Positions 40,436 to 48,849 of a stretch of 48,925 nucleotides of DNA are shown here, one piece after another. The notes beneath the pieces are model-generated. The model had not been told where the DNA came from and did no database searches. It saw only the letters and a program-made list of their open reading frames with translations. Source of the DNA: an uncultured Dialister sp. (lineage in GTDB: Bacteria; Bacillota; Negativicutes; Veillonellales; Dialisteraceae); NCBI GenBank assembly GCA_934216155.1, contig CAKQBK010000009.1:1-48925 (forward strand). The letters are read 5' to 3'. Each line of letters starts with the position of its first letter. Position 1 is the first letter of the stretch. A program made the translations under genes and the position numbers.

Positions 40436-41680
40436 TTACACCATTGGCAACGTAGATCCTCCAATCGGAATAATGTACGCCGATGCATCATCCCCCATCT
40501 TTGCAAAGGCTGCATCGATAGCAGTTTGCAGGTCGTGGAAGGGAACCATGTTGGCTTTTTCTACCAATGCATCGTCCATATCGGTCACTAGATAAATGGT
40601 ACATTTCTGCTGCACCAGTCCCAAAGCGGCCGATTTATGTCCTCCCAGTTCAAAGTGTTCATGAATGGCCTGTATTCTTGCTTCCGGTGTATCATAATCA
40701 TGGATCCACCGGCCGAAGGTTTCGCTGCCATAGCCTTCTTTGCAGGAAGCAGACACAATCATGATACCCCCTTCTCTGACGGCATGTTTCGCATTATCAA
40801 TGGATTTCTGTGCTTGGTACAGATTAATATCTTTCGGATAGCCGCCGGTGGATACGATGACTACATCAGCAGGCTTTTCGATTTTCAATTTATAAATTTC
40901 ATCTAAGAAATGGCACGCTTTGCGATGAGCCGCTACAGGATGGCCCGCTGCCGCATAGGCAATCTGTTTGTGATCATCCAGGACCACATTGACGATGAAA
41001 TCCACAGGACAGTATTTCGCCACTTCTTCAATGTCATCGCGCACAGGATTGCCTTCCAGATTGCCAGCATAGGAGCCTGGACGAATCATATTTTTATGAT
41101 TGGACTGAATGGATTCCCGAGAAGCCACACCTGGCATGATGGCTTTCATGCCACCGCTGTAACCAGCGAAATAATGGTATTCCACATTGCCTACCAGAAT
41201 CCGGCGATCCGCTTCGGCCACTACTTTGAAAATATCCACAGAAGTACCATTCTTGCAAGTGCCTAAATGAACGCAATCATCCGGATTGCTATCGATGCAT
41301 GTCACCTTTTCATAGACATCATCCCCCACCAGACGGCGATGTTCCTCTTCTGTCATGGGGCGATGAGAGCCAAGTCCGAAGACAATGGTTACATTATCCA
41401 AAGAAACTTTGGCCTTTTCCAATTCTTCTAAAAGACAAGGAACAATCACCCAAGAAGGAACCGGGCGGGTCACATCGCTAGTCACAATGACGATTTTCTC
41501 GCCCGGCTTCACAATATCAGAAAGTTTCGGCGAATCAATGGGATGGGCCAAAGCACGCTTCACTTCTGCCTCTTCTGATTCCACCGCCGGACAATGCTTC
41601 GGAAGCAATTCCTGCACAGCATGAGATTCTTCAATGGTAAAAGGTACGTAGTCTTTGAAATATTTGATTTGATAATTCAT
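40436..41680 (-). CDS. larA: LarA-like nickel-dependent lactate (2-hydroxyacid) racemase
   Basis: 414 residues, normal length. Conserved features: SDVTRPVP (68-75), GSHRPMT with His106, EYHYFAGYSGGMKA with His169 and Lys179, and His195 (SNHKNM). These correspond to His108, His174, Lys184 and His200 of the Lactobacillus enzyme; the Lys carries the nickel-pincer cofactor. It would interconvert D- and L-lactate or a related 2-hydroxyacid in the cytosol. The cofactor genes larB, larC and larE are not in this window. GAGGA precedes ATG by 7 nt. Confidence 0.9.
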   Translation of the reverse strand: MNYQIKYFKDYVPFTIEESHAVQELLPKHCPAVESEEAEVKRALAHPIDSPKLSDIVKPGEKIVIVTSDVTRPVPSWVIVPCLLEELEKAKVSLDNVTIVFGLGSHRPMTEEEHRRLVGDDVYEKVTCIDSNPDDCVHLGTCKNGTSVDIFKVVAEADRRILVGNVEYHYFAGYSGGMKAIMPGVASRESIQSNHKNMIRPGSYAGNLEGNPVRDDIEEVAKYCPVDFIVNVVLDDHKQIAYAAAGHPVAAHRKACHFLDEIYKLKIEKPADVVIVSTGGYPKDINLYQAQKSIDNAKHAVREGGIMIVSASCKEGYGSETFGRWIHDYDTPEARIQAIHEHFELGGHKSAALGLVQQKCTIYLVTDMDDALVEKANMVPFHDLQTAIDAAFAKMGDDASAYIIPIGGSTLPMV

Positions 41681-41719
41681 TGCTATTCCTCTTTTCTATT
41701 GCTAGGGACTTGTGACTGC
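41681..41719. other. Short leader with TGACT heptamers
   Basis: CTAGGGACTTGTGACTGC flanks the next element; the same TGACTGC/AACTCGTGACT flanks surround copy 1 at 1138. Confidence 0.5.
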
Positions 41720-41946
41720 AATGCCGTTAAGTTAAGCGAAATATGCGATGATTTCTGCTGATGCAAAGGTTACTTAGGTTTCTCAGGCTCCTTAGGTTTC
41801 TCACGTTTCTCGAATGAGCTAATGACGCTAGCGTCTATCGACACATTCGGAGAACCTGAGCAACCTGAGAAACCTTAGCAACTTTGGAGCCTATCACCAC
41901 TAGCGGAATCATATCTGCTAACGCAAATCCTTAACTTAACAGCATT
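41720..41946. repeat. 227-bp inverted-repeat element, copy 5
   Basis: The ends are AATGCCGTTAAGTTAAG and CTTAACTTAACAGCATT. It has exactly the length of copies 1-3 and the orientation of copy 3, with only scattered base differences. Confidence 0.9.
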
Positions 41947-42241
41947 AACTCGTGACTAGTGACTGGAAATATAACCTGTTGTCTCCGATTAAACAAATAT
42001 AATATCTTCTATATGTATTATAGCAAATACCTCTCATTTTAGCGAATAGCAAGAAAGCATAAAAGAATAAGACAGTGATGATTTTTTTAGAAAGGTCTAT
42101 GATTAATGGTTTACTGTTAACAGTGGGCAGTTAGCAGTTAGCAGTTAGCAGTTAGCAGTTGGCAGTTAGCAGTTGACAGTTGACAGTTAACGGTTAACTG
42201 TCAACTGTTAACCGACAGTCACCAACCACCAAAATTTCCTC
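41947..42241. repeat. GCAGTTA heptamer array before the serine T-box
   Basis: 42127-42215 holds about nine GCAGTTA/GCAGTTG/ACAGTTG units, then inverted GTTAACTGTCAACTG, forming a hairpin. The preceding stretch is AT-rich with no gene. Confidence 0.75.
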
Positions 42242-42270
42242 TTGACAAACCCACGTTATCCGTCTATAAT
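42242..42270 (+). promoter_or_regulatory. Promoter of the serC T-box transcript
   Basis: TTGACA (42242-42247), a 17-nt spacer, TATAAT (42265-42270): full consensus, with a start near 42277. Confidence 0.92.
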
Positions 42271-42276
42271 CCAAAC

Positions 42277-42497
42277 CATAAGCAACAAGCGATGATGAAG
42301 AAGGGATATCGATACTTTTTCAGAGAGGCAACGGTTGGTGTGAGTTGTCATGGTTACGTTATCTTTCCACTTCGGAGATAAAGATGATGAATCTTTCGGG
42401 TTTTGCCCGTTACAGCAGACTAAAGATGGCCGTTTGGCAATTTGGGTGGTATCGCGGGTGCTCTCGTCCCTTAGGTGGATGGAGAGCGTTTTTTTAT
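42277..42497 (+). promoter_or_regulatory. Serine T-box leader (serC-serA), complete module
   Basis: Stem I landmarks GATGATGAAGAAG (about 42290) and CAGAGAGGC...GGTTGGTG (about 42319-42341); a GAA-TCT specifier with TCT (serine) at 42392-42394; T-box core TTTGGGTGGTATCGCG at 42441-42456; terminator GCTCTC, loop, GAGAGC, TTTTTTT (42460-42495). The GAA-codon rule is the same as in the glycine T-box here. Uncharged tRNA-Ser should permit read-through. Confidence 0.9.
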
Positions 42498-42554
42498 ACC
42501 TGAAATAAAGTTTATGCAAATTCTCTTTATTTCACATAATATGAAATCCGCTAC

Positions 42555-42676
42555 TGCTTCAGGTTGCTCAAGGTTCTCATTTCTCAGGTTTTTGATTAGC
42601 CATAATGACGCATATTTCAAAAGCACAATAAAACCTGAGCATCCTGAGTAACCTAAGAAACCTGAGTAACTTGTCA
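42555..42676. repeat. 9-mer hairpin between two T-box modules
   Basis: CAGGTTGCTCAAGGTTCTC units (42560-42595) face CCTGAGCATCCTGAGTAACC units (42633-42670). Confidence 0.7.
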
Positions 42677-42679
42677 ACA

Positions 42680-42746
42680 GCTAAATTGGGTGGTACCGCG
42701 AGAAAAAGAGAAGCTCGTCCCATGGGACGTCTTCTCTTTTTGTGTT
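42680..42746 (+). promoter_or_regulatory. Second T-box antiterminator/terminator without stem I
   Basis: AATTGGGTGGTACCGCG (42684-42700), then a terminator AAAAAGAGAAG, loop with TCCCATGGGA, CTTCTCTTTTT (42703-42741). No second specifier stem is seen between it and the first module; that space holds a repeat hairpin. It looks like a duplicated or displaced expression platform. Confidence 0.85.
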
Positions 42747-42905
42747 TTATTTAGAAAAGTAGCACAAGTTTCTCAGGTTTCTCGAATGAGATGATGACGT
42801 GAGTGAAATGCTGAACTAAAAAATTAGAGCAGTCCAAATGACCTGATCCAGCTCAACAACGTGAGCAACATAAGCAGCCTGAGCAACCTAAGCTACCTGT
42901 ACCAT
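42747..42905. repeat. 9-mer hairpin in the serC leader
   Basis: CAAGTTTCTCAGGTTTCTC then CGAATGAGATGATGACG on the left; GTGAGCAACATAAGCAGCCTG units on the right (42858-42898), just before the serC ribosome site. Confidence 0.65.
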
Positions 42906-42916
42906 GGAGGTTTATC

Positions 42917-43987
42917 ATGAAACGAGTATACAACTTTAACGCCGGTCCTTCCCCAATGCCTTTGGAAGTACTAGAAGCCATGAAAGAGGATTTGACCAAT
43001 TTCAAAGGAACAGGCATGGGCATCACAGAAATCAGCCATCGTTCCAAAGAATTCCAGGATATGCTGGATGAAACGAAAGATTTACTTCGTCAGCTGATGC
43101 ACCTCACCCCAGATTACGACATCGTATTCATCCAGGGCGGCGGCACCATGCAGTTTCTCATGACCGCTTACAATTTCCTCCATACCAGAGGCGCCTATGC
43201 CGATACTGGTGTGTGGGCTCATAAAGCCAGAAATGCGGCTGCCTTCTTCGGCGAAGTCTACGATGCCAATTCCGCAGCAGATCGGAATTATTCCTACATT
43301 CCAGACACCTATGATATTAAGCCTGGCACGGATTATTTATACCTTTGTGCCAACAACACCATTTATGGCACAGAATACTGGAAATTCCCGAAGGTCAATG
43401 TGCCAATGATTTGCGACATGTCTTCCGATATTCTTTCCAGAAATATAGACTTCAACCAGTTCGACATGATTTGGGCCGGTATTCAAAAAAATCTGGGCGC
43501 CGCTGGTGTAGCGTTGGCGATTATCAAAAAGAGCCTTCTGGAAACCGCTCGCACAGATATCCCTGAATTTCTGCAATACCAGACCTTCGTCAAAAAAGAT
43601 TCCACTTACAATACCCCACCGGTGTTCTGTATTTATAGCTTGAACCGGATGCTTCACTGGATTAAAAACATGGGCGGTCTCACAGCCATCGAAGAAAGAA
43701 ATAAAGTGAAAGCCCATCTCATCTATGATGTGATTGATGGCAGTGATGGATTCTACAAAGGCCATGCCGAAAAAGAAGCCCGGAGCCGCATGAATATCAC
43801 CTTCAACCTGGCCAATGCAGACATGGAAAAAGACTTCGTAGAAAAAGCGAAAACCAACGATTTCATCGGTGTCAAAGGCCACCGTCTGGTAGGCGGCCTC
43901 CGCGTTTCCCTCTACAACGCCGTCACACTAGAAGCCGCGGAAGCACTTGCTCAATTCATGAAGGAATATGAACGAACCCATGGTTAA
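42917..43987 (+). CDS. serC: Phosphoserine aminotransferase
   Basis: 356 residues. A PLP enzyme converting 3-phosphohydroxypyruvate and glutamate to 3-phosphoserine (serine pathway step 2; also a PLP-synthesis reaction). It starts MKRVYNFNAGPSPMPLEVLEA, carries IQGGGTMQF (72-80), and the PLP lysine is Lys191 in WAGIQKNLGAAG; the C-terminal GHRLVGGLRVSLYNAV matches SerC. GGAGG is 6 nt before ATG. It is driven by the serine T-box and is followed by serA on the same strand. Confidence 0.97.
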   Translation: MKRVYNFNAGPSPMPLEVLEAMKEDLTNFKGTGMGITEISHRSKEFQDMLDETKDLLRQLMHLTPDYDIVFIQGGGTMQFLMTAYNFLHTRGAYADTGVWAHKARNAAAFFGEVYDANSAADRNYSYIPDTYDIKPGTDYLYLCANNTIYGTEYWKFPKVNVPMICDMSSDILSRNIDFNQFDMIWAGIQKNLGAAGVALAIIKKSLLETARTDIPEFLQYQTFVKKDSTYNTPPVFCIYSLNRMLHWIKNMGGLTAIEERNKVKAHLIYDVIDGSDGFYKGHAEKEARSRMNITFNLANADMEKDFVEKAKTNDFIGVKGHRLVGGLRVSLYNAVTLEAAEALAQFMKEYERTHG

Positions 43988-44185
43988 GTAAAGTCATTCA
44001 ATGATATTGATAAAAGGTTATTATCGTGCATTTCGCGTCTACCTAACAAAGAAAAAAATTGGCTAGTCTCAAGGTTAAAAAGGTTATATCTGGTTATTTT
44101 CTTACCTATATTCATAAAATCTCATAACCTGCCCGAAGGGCTAACCTATTCCTCTCTAACAATAGCAACACAGTATCTATATTTC
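43988..44185. repeat. GGTTAT-type hairpin between serC and serA
   Basis: AAAAGGTTATTATCG (44015), AAGGTTAAAAAGGTTATATC (44070-44090) and CATAACCTGCCCGAAGGGCTAACC (from 44126). The arms are imperfect and there is no strong T-run, so transcription probably continues into serA. Confidence 0.55.
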
Positions 44186-44202
44186 AAAAAAGGAGAAATA
44201 CT

Positions 44203-45792
44203 ATGTACAGAATTTTCATCACCGCCGACGTAGCTAAAGAAGCTAAAGAAATCTTGGAAAAAGAATTTATCGTAGACATACAGCCAAACATGAAGGAAGA
44301 TGAATTGTGCCAGGTCATTGGCGATTACGATGCGATCATCACCAGAAGCCAGACGAAAGTGACCAAGAAAGTCATCGACGCTGCCACCAATCTGAAAGTC
44401 ATCGGCCGCGCCGGTGTAGGTATCGATGGTATTGATATCGCCGAAGCCACCAAGAAGGGCATCACGGTAGTCAATACCCCAGAATCGAATACCATCGCCG
44501 CTTGCGAACACACCATTGCGCTGATGCTGTCCATGACCCGTCATATTCCCCAGGCTCACCAGTCCATCATGGAAGGACGCTGGGACAGAAAGAGCTTCAC
44601 CGGCATCCAGCTTTTGAATAAAACAGTGGGTATCATTGGTGTAGGCCGTGTCGGTTCCAACGTAGCAAAAAGACTGCAGGCCTTCAATATGAAAACCATT
44701 GGCTATGACCCATACATCACACTGGAACGAGGCAAACAGCTAGGAGTTGAACTGGTCGATTTGGATACCCTCCTCAAAGAATCGGATTACATCACCTTGC
44801 ATACGCCTCTTACCGATGAAACCCGCGGCATGATTGGTGAAAAAGAAATTGCAAAAATGAAAGATGGCGTTCGCCTGGTCAATGCATCTCGCGGTGCCGT
44901 AGTGGATATCCAAGCCCTGGCCGCTGCCCTGAAGAGTGGTAAAGTGGCTGGTGCTGGCATCGATGTATGGCCTACCGAACCGCTGACTGCAGAAAATAAC
45001 CCATTCCTTGGCATGACCAATGTAGCCCTCACCCCACACCTGGGCGCATCCACCAAAGAAGCCCAGGCCGGCGTTGCCACCGATGTCGCTATCGGCGTAG
45101 CACAGGCTCTCCACGGTGAACCTGTAGCAACCGCAGTCAATGCTTCCCCCATCACCAAAGCCACACTGAATGTCATTCAGCCCTATTTCAACCTTTGTGA
45201 ACGGATGGGAAATATTGGTATCGACCTGGCTGGCGGCCGTATTTCCGGCGTCAATGTAGAATACACCGGCGAATTGGCTGAAACAGAAACGGCACCACTC
45301 ACTACCGCTGTACTGAAAGGCCTCCTTTCCCCAGTGCTGCAGCAGACGGTCAACTTCGTCAATGCCCGTGGCATCGCTGAAGAACGTCACATAGATGTAC
45401 GGGAAGTGAAAGCCAAGAAAGGCCATTACTTCACCAACACCATTTCCCTCACCATCGACACAGATAAAGGCACCCATAGAATCACCGGTTCCCTCTTTGA
45501 CCGCAAAGAAGCCAAAATCGTTTCCCTGGACCACTTCCGTGTGGACTTTGAACCGAAAGGCTGCATCATCATTGCACCCCATGAAGATAAACCAGGCATG
45601 ATCGGGCAGGTTGCTTCCGTTCTGGGCAGTGCCGGCATCAATATCAATGGCATGCAAGTAGGCGCTTCCGCTGATAAAGGCACCAACGTTATGGCCGTTG
45701 CAGTAGACAAAGACATCCCCACCGCCGTTCTCCCCGCTCTCATGAACATCGACGGCATCCACGATGTAAAAGTGATTCATTGCGAGCATTAA
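44203..45792 (+). CDS. serA: D-3-phosphoglycerate dehydrogenase
   Basis: 529 residues, the long form. First step of serine synthesis: 3-phosphoglycerate plus NAD+ to 3-phosphohydroxypyruvate. Substrate-domain start MYRIFITADVAKEAKEIL; GRAGVGIDGID (68-78); NAD-binding GVGRVG (146-151); catalytic Arg/Glu/His region (NASRGAVVD, then HLGASTKEAQ); an intervening domain about 320-450 (ALTTAV-like, LSPVLQQTVNFVNA); and a C-terminal ACT domain about 455-529 (IIAPHEDKPGMIGQVASVLGSAGININGMQVG), usually the serine feedback site. GGAG precedes ATG by 8 nt. Confidence 0.98.
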   Translation: MYRIFITADVAKEAKEILEKEFIVDIQPNMKEDELCQVIGDYDAIITRSQTKVTKKVIDAATNLKVIGRAGVGIDGIDIAEATKKGITVVNTPESNTIAACEHTIALMLSMTRHIPQAHQSIMEGRWDRKSFTGIQLLNKTVGIIGVGRVGSNVAKRLQAFNMKTIGYDPYITLERGKQLGVELVDLDTLLKESDYITLHTPLTDETRGMIGEKEIAKMKDGVRLVNASRGAVVDIQALAAALKSGKVAGAGIDVWPTEPLTAENNPFLGMTNVALTPHLGASTKEAQAGVATDVAIGVAQALHGEPVATAVNASPITKATLNVIQPYFNLCERMGNIGIDLAGGRISGVNVEYTGELAETETAPLTTAVLKGLLSPVLQQTVNFVNARGIAEERHIDVREVKAKKGHYFTNTISLTIDTDKGTHRITGSLFDRKEAKIVSLDHFRVDFEPKGCIIIAPHEDKPGMIGQVASVLGSAGININGMQVGASADKGTNVMAVAVDKDIPTAVLPALMNIDGIHDVKVIHCEH

Positions 45793-46050
45793 TCCAGCGA
45801 TAAATTGCTTAGATTCATTTGGTATTCATATCGTTTGCAAAAGTTAGGAATGAGGAATTAGGAGTGAGGAGTGAAGGTGGCGGCGCACAAATTATAAAGT
45901 GCCGCAAATAAAAAATAAAAAAGTGGGGGATTGGGGCGCTATATAATTTGATGCGCCCCTTCCACCACTTCTCACTTCTAACTTCTCACTTCTCACTATT
46001 CTATAAAAGCTTTCCACATCAATTGTCTGTATAAACAAAAGGAAGAACAT
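45793..46050. repeat. Complete heptamer/GCGCC inverted repeat
   Basis: GTTAGGAATGAGGAATTAGG units (45844-45874), GGCGGCGCACAA, AAAGTGCCGC, centre, GGATTGGGGCGC, TGATGCGCCCCTTCC, then CACTTCTCACTTC units to 45998. No gene; it separates serA from the phosphatase gene. Confidence 0.75.
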
Positions 46051-46689
46051 ATGCTAAGAATCATCCTTCTCCGTCACGGAGAGACCACTTGGAACATCGA
46101 AGGACGGTACCAGGGACAAGAAGATACACCGCTTTCGGAAAGAGGCATTGCCCAGGGAAAAGCGGCTGCTTTGGCTTTGAAAGACATTCACATCGATCGG
46201 GCCATTTCCAGTCCCCTCTCCCGTTCCTATGATACCTGCCGTTTCGCTGCAGACTACCATCACCTAACCGTTGCCAAAGACCCACGGCTTACTGAAATCA
46301 GTCACGGCCTTTGGGAAGGCATTCACGCCGATGAAATTGAAGCAAAATATCCAGAAGAATTTCATCTTTGGCATACCCACCCGGAACAGGTACAAATGCC
46401 AGAAGGAGAAAATCTCGAAGACGTGCGGAATCGGGCCAGAGAAGCCTTCGACGAATACGCTGCCAAATACGACGGCGAAACTGTACTTGTAGCTGCCCAT
46501 GATGCAGTGAACAAAGCCATCCTGTGCGACCTTCTGGGACTTCCTATGAGCCACTTCTGGCAAATCAAGCAGGACAACGCTTGCATCAATGTGGTAGAAT
46601 GCGACCACGGCACCTGGCGCCTGGTCACCCTCAATGCCACCACTCACTTGGGCTACCTCGTGAGCGGCATTGAGCAGAAAGGACTTTAA
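46051..46689 (+). CDS. Histidine-phosphatase-family enzyme, candidate phosphoserine phosphatase (PspA type)
   Basis: 212 residues, phosphoglycerate-mutase superfamily. Catalytic LLRHGET with His9, Arg58, Glu82, and His150 in VAAHDAV. Annotation pipelines usually call such proteins phosphoglycerate mutase or histidine phosphatase. Here it lies directly after serC-serA on the same strand, and serine synthesis needs a phosphatase for phosphoserine. The LTEISHGLWEG stretch places a His at position 85; as I recall, a His at this position distinguishes the Hydrogenobacter metal-independent phosphoserine phosphatase. The role is inference. AAGGAAG precedes ATG; a repeat hairpin separates it from serA. 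Confidence 0.85.
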   Translation: MLRIILLRHGETTWNIEGRYQGQEDTPLSERGIAQGKAAALALKDIHIDRAISSPLSRSYDTCRFAADYHHLTVAKDPRLTEISHGLWEGIHADEIEAKYPEEFHLWHTHPEQVQMPEGENLEDVRNRAREAFDEYAAKYDGETVLVAAHDAVNKAILCDLLGLPMSHFWQIKQDNACINVVECDHGTWRLVTLNATTHLGYLVSGIEQKGL

Positions 46690-47047
46690 AGGCAGTGAGA
46701 AGTTAGAAGTGAGTAGTGAGAAGTGGTGGTGGCGGCCCACAAACTATAAAGGGCCGCAATGGAATAAAAAGGTATCTGTGCCTCGATATGCATGATATCT
46801 TTGGCATGCCACCGCTTGGCCCAAGGTCATTATGCTACTGATTCCTCTGTCCCTACAAAACAAAATACCGCTAGCATCGGGTTATGAAAGGTTATTTTGA
46901 AAAATCGTTTTCTAGTAACCTTTTGTAACCTGATGTTAGCGGTATTTTTGTTTGTTCATCAAAAGAAATCAGTAGAATAATAACCTTTTTCCAATCACTT
47001 CATAGAGCAAGACATAATCCGTTATCACCACTTGATAACCTATATCA
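46690..47047. terminator. Bidirectional GGTTAT-armed terminator and repeats
   Basis: 46858-46953: ACAAAATACCGCTAGCATC, GGGTTATGAAAGGTTA, loop, TAACCTTTTGTAACC, GATGTTAGCGGTATTTTTG. A/T flanks on both sides suit the convergent neighbours. 46688-46760 is a left-half heptamer/GGCCC repeat. No gene is seen. Confidence 0.75.
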
Positions 47048-47671
47048 TTAATGACTCATAGTTGTCACTGGTGTATGGTCCACAACCGTTTCTCCCGACA
47101 AGTTTCTGGCAATGTCGGTTGGCACTCTGCGATAGGGGAAGGTTTTGAAAATCTGTTTCATCATATCATCTAAGATATAGCGATTTCTGACCATTCCTTC
47201 TTCTTCCCGATTCCAGTAGCGCGTGTGGTCATGGTGAGGAGTTTCTTCGCCCTTTTTATAGCTGTACACATCAATGGTGGCCTGGGTTTCTACAATGTCA
47301 TCGGCATCCATAAAGAAAGAACGATGGTACACCCACTGTCGCCACTGCACAACCGGCATGACCACAATATCTGCTCCTGCTTCTTCTGCCAAATTGGATA
47401 ATTCCGACGGGCTATACACCTTTCCTGCATAATCTGCGGTATCTAAAGTCCGGTAATAGGGATAGCGGAAAATCTGCTCCATGTCCCGATTCACATACTC
47501 TGCCGCTTCATCGCCGCCGCGATTGGATACAGTTGGAAGAAGCAGTACAGTCCTGGTATTTTCAAAATACCCCAGCCGCCGGTTCTCCGCCTGCTGATCC
47601 GCTGCTTCCGCAGAAGTCATCACACCAAAGAGACACAGAAAAGAAAGTACACACAGAAAAATTCGTTTCAT
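47048..47671 (-). CDS. Exported protein of unknown function
   Basis: 207 residues. The signal peptide MKRIFLCVLSFLCLFGVMTSAEA has likely cleavage after AEA. The mature part (NTRTVLLLPTVSNRGGDEAAEYVNRDMEQIFRYPYYRTLD, then LAEEAGADIVVMPVVQWRQW) resembles periplasmic proteins of the type that pair a short alpha/beta domain with 'adIVvmp' strands, as in envelope lipoprotein families, but I cannot name it. No lipobox Cys. ATG 47671 with AGGTG upstream is preferred; the frame begins 12 codons earlier. Confidence 0.72.
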   Translation of the reverse strand: MKRIFLCVLSFLCLFGVMTSAEAADQQAENRRLGYFENTRTVLLLPTVSNRGGDEAAEYVNRDMEQIFRYPYYRTLDTADYAGKVYSPSELSNLAEEAGADIVVMPVVQWRQWVYHRSFFMDADDIVETQATIDVYSYKKGEETPHHDHTRYWNREEEGMVRNRYILDDMMKQIFKTFPYRRVPTDIARNLSGETVVDHTPVTTMSH

Positions 47672-47699
47672 AAAAAGCACCTGCCTTTCTGTTTCATTG

Positions 47700-47853
47700 T
47701 AACACACTATGCAAAATAGTTAATAGGTTACTCAGGGCTCTAAGAGATCTTAAACGTATTGATAGACGCTGATGTTATCCTCTCATTCAACCAACCTGAG
47801 CGACTTGAGTAATCTGTCATCACTAACAAATTTTTATCACTTGCCTTTTTCTA
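47700..47853. repeat. Weak 9-mer hairpin
   Basis: GTTACTCAGGGCTCTAAG (47728) and CCAACCTGAGCGACTTGAG (47792), a degraded copy. Confidence 0.5.
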
Positions 47854-48753
47854 TCAAGGCCTATCATCGCAATGATTTTTCAATATTTCCAAAAAGAGTT
47901 GCATCGCTGGGCTGATCCATTTGTTGGTGCGATAGCCATAGGCGGATACAATAGGTTCTGCGGAGCGGTCTGTTTCCAGTTCCATCAATGTGCCGCGACG
48001 CACTTCTTCTTCCACCATAAATTCCGGCAAGTAGCAAATGCCCACATCATTTTTGACTAAGTTGATAATCGTTTGGGTGCTGCGGATTTCAATCATATTT
48101 CCCAGGTGAATATCTCTTTCATCCAAGTAGTCTTTGAATTTTTCACCTAAGGAACCTGGCATGGGTTGTACAATGGCTGATAGAAGAGGATATTCTTGAT
48201 GAAGTGCACTGAAATGGGGATACATTCGCATCAAATGAGGAGAACCGCACAGAACCAAGGGATGGGTGCTTCCTTTTTTCCACGTTAAATTTTCATCTAC
48301 TTCTTGTTTGTTTAGGTAAAACAGGCCGATATCGATGCGATCTTCTTTCAATGCTTTCTGCACATTGCGGCTGTTCATGGATTGTAAATATAGGTGAACC
48401 TTCGGTGCCTGTTGATGAAATTCTTTCAACAGCGCAGGCAAGCGAAAGCACAGGAGTGACTCTGGGGCGCCTAAGCGAAGGGTGCCTTTGCACTCCGCCA
48501 AATCGGTCTGGAAATTTTTCATTTTTTCCACCGCTGCTAAAACTTCTTCTACATAGGGAATGAATTCTTCTCCTGCTTTGGTCAATACCATCCGTCGTCC
48601 TGCTTTTTCAAAAAGGGCGGTATCCAATTCCTTTTCCAGTTGTGCCACGTGAAAAGTAATGGTCGATTGGGTATAGGCCAATTTCTGTGCTGCTTTGGAA
48701 AATCCGCCTTGTCGGATGATTTCTTTGAAGGTTTGTAAATATCGTAAATCCAT
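47854..48753 (-). CDS. LysR-family transcriptional regulator
   Basis: 299 residues, normal length. The N-terminal winged helix-turn-helix is MDLRYLQTFKEIIRQGGFSKAAQKLAYTQSTITFHVAQLEKELDTALFEKAGRRMVLTKAGEEF (1-64), then an effector-binding domain of two alpha/beta lobes (from about 88). LysR proteins usually control a divergent neighbour, which would lie beyond the end of the window. GGTGG supports ATG 48753; the open frame begins 8 codons upstream. The signal molecule is unknown. Confidence 0.92.
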   Translation of the reverse strand: MDLRYLQTFKEIIRQGGFSKAAQKLAYTQSTITFHVAQLEKELDTALFEKAGRRMVLTKAGEEFIPYVEEVLAAVEKMKNFQTDLAECKGTLRLGAPESLLCFRLPALLKEFHQQAPKVHLYLQSMNSRNVQKALKEDRIDIGLFYLNKQEVDENLTWKKGSTHPLVLCGSPHLMRMYPHFSALHQEYPLLSAIVQPMPGSLGEKFKDYLDERDIHLGNMIEIRSTQTIINLVKNDVGICYLPEFMVEEEVRRGTLMELETDRSAEPIVSAYGYRTNKWISPAMQLFLEILKNHCDDRP

Positions 48754-48849
48754 AAGTACCACCACTCTGTGCTTCATAATGTATAAATGATTGTTTAATC
48801 TATTCTATCATAAAAAGAGAAATCTTTTTATTTTTTCTCATGATAAAGA

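Noticed and set aside
42471..42677. Minus-strand 68-residue frame in the T-box region
   Set aside because: It lies antisense to the T-box leader and a repeat hairpin, with no supporting signal.
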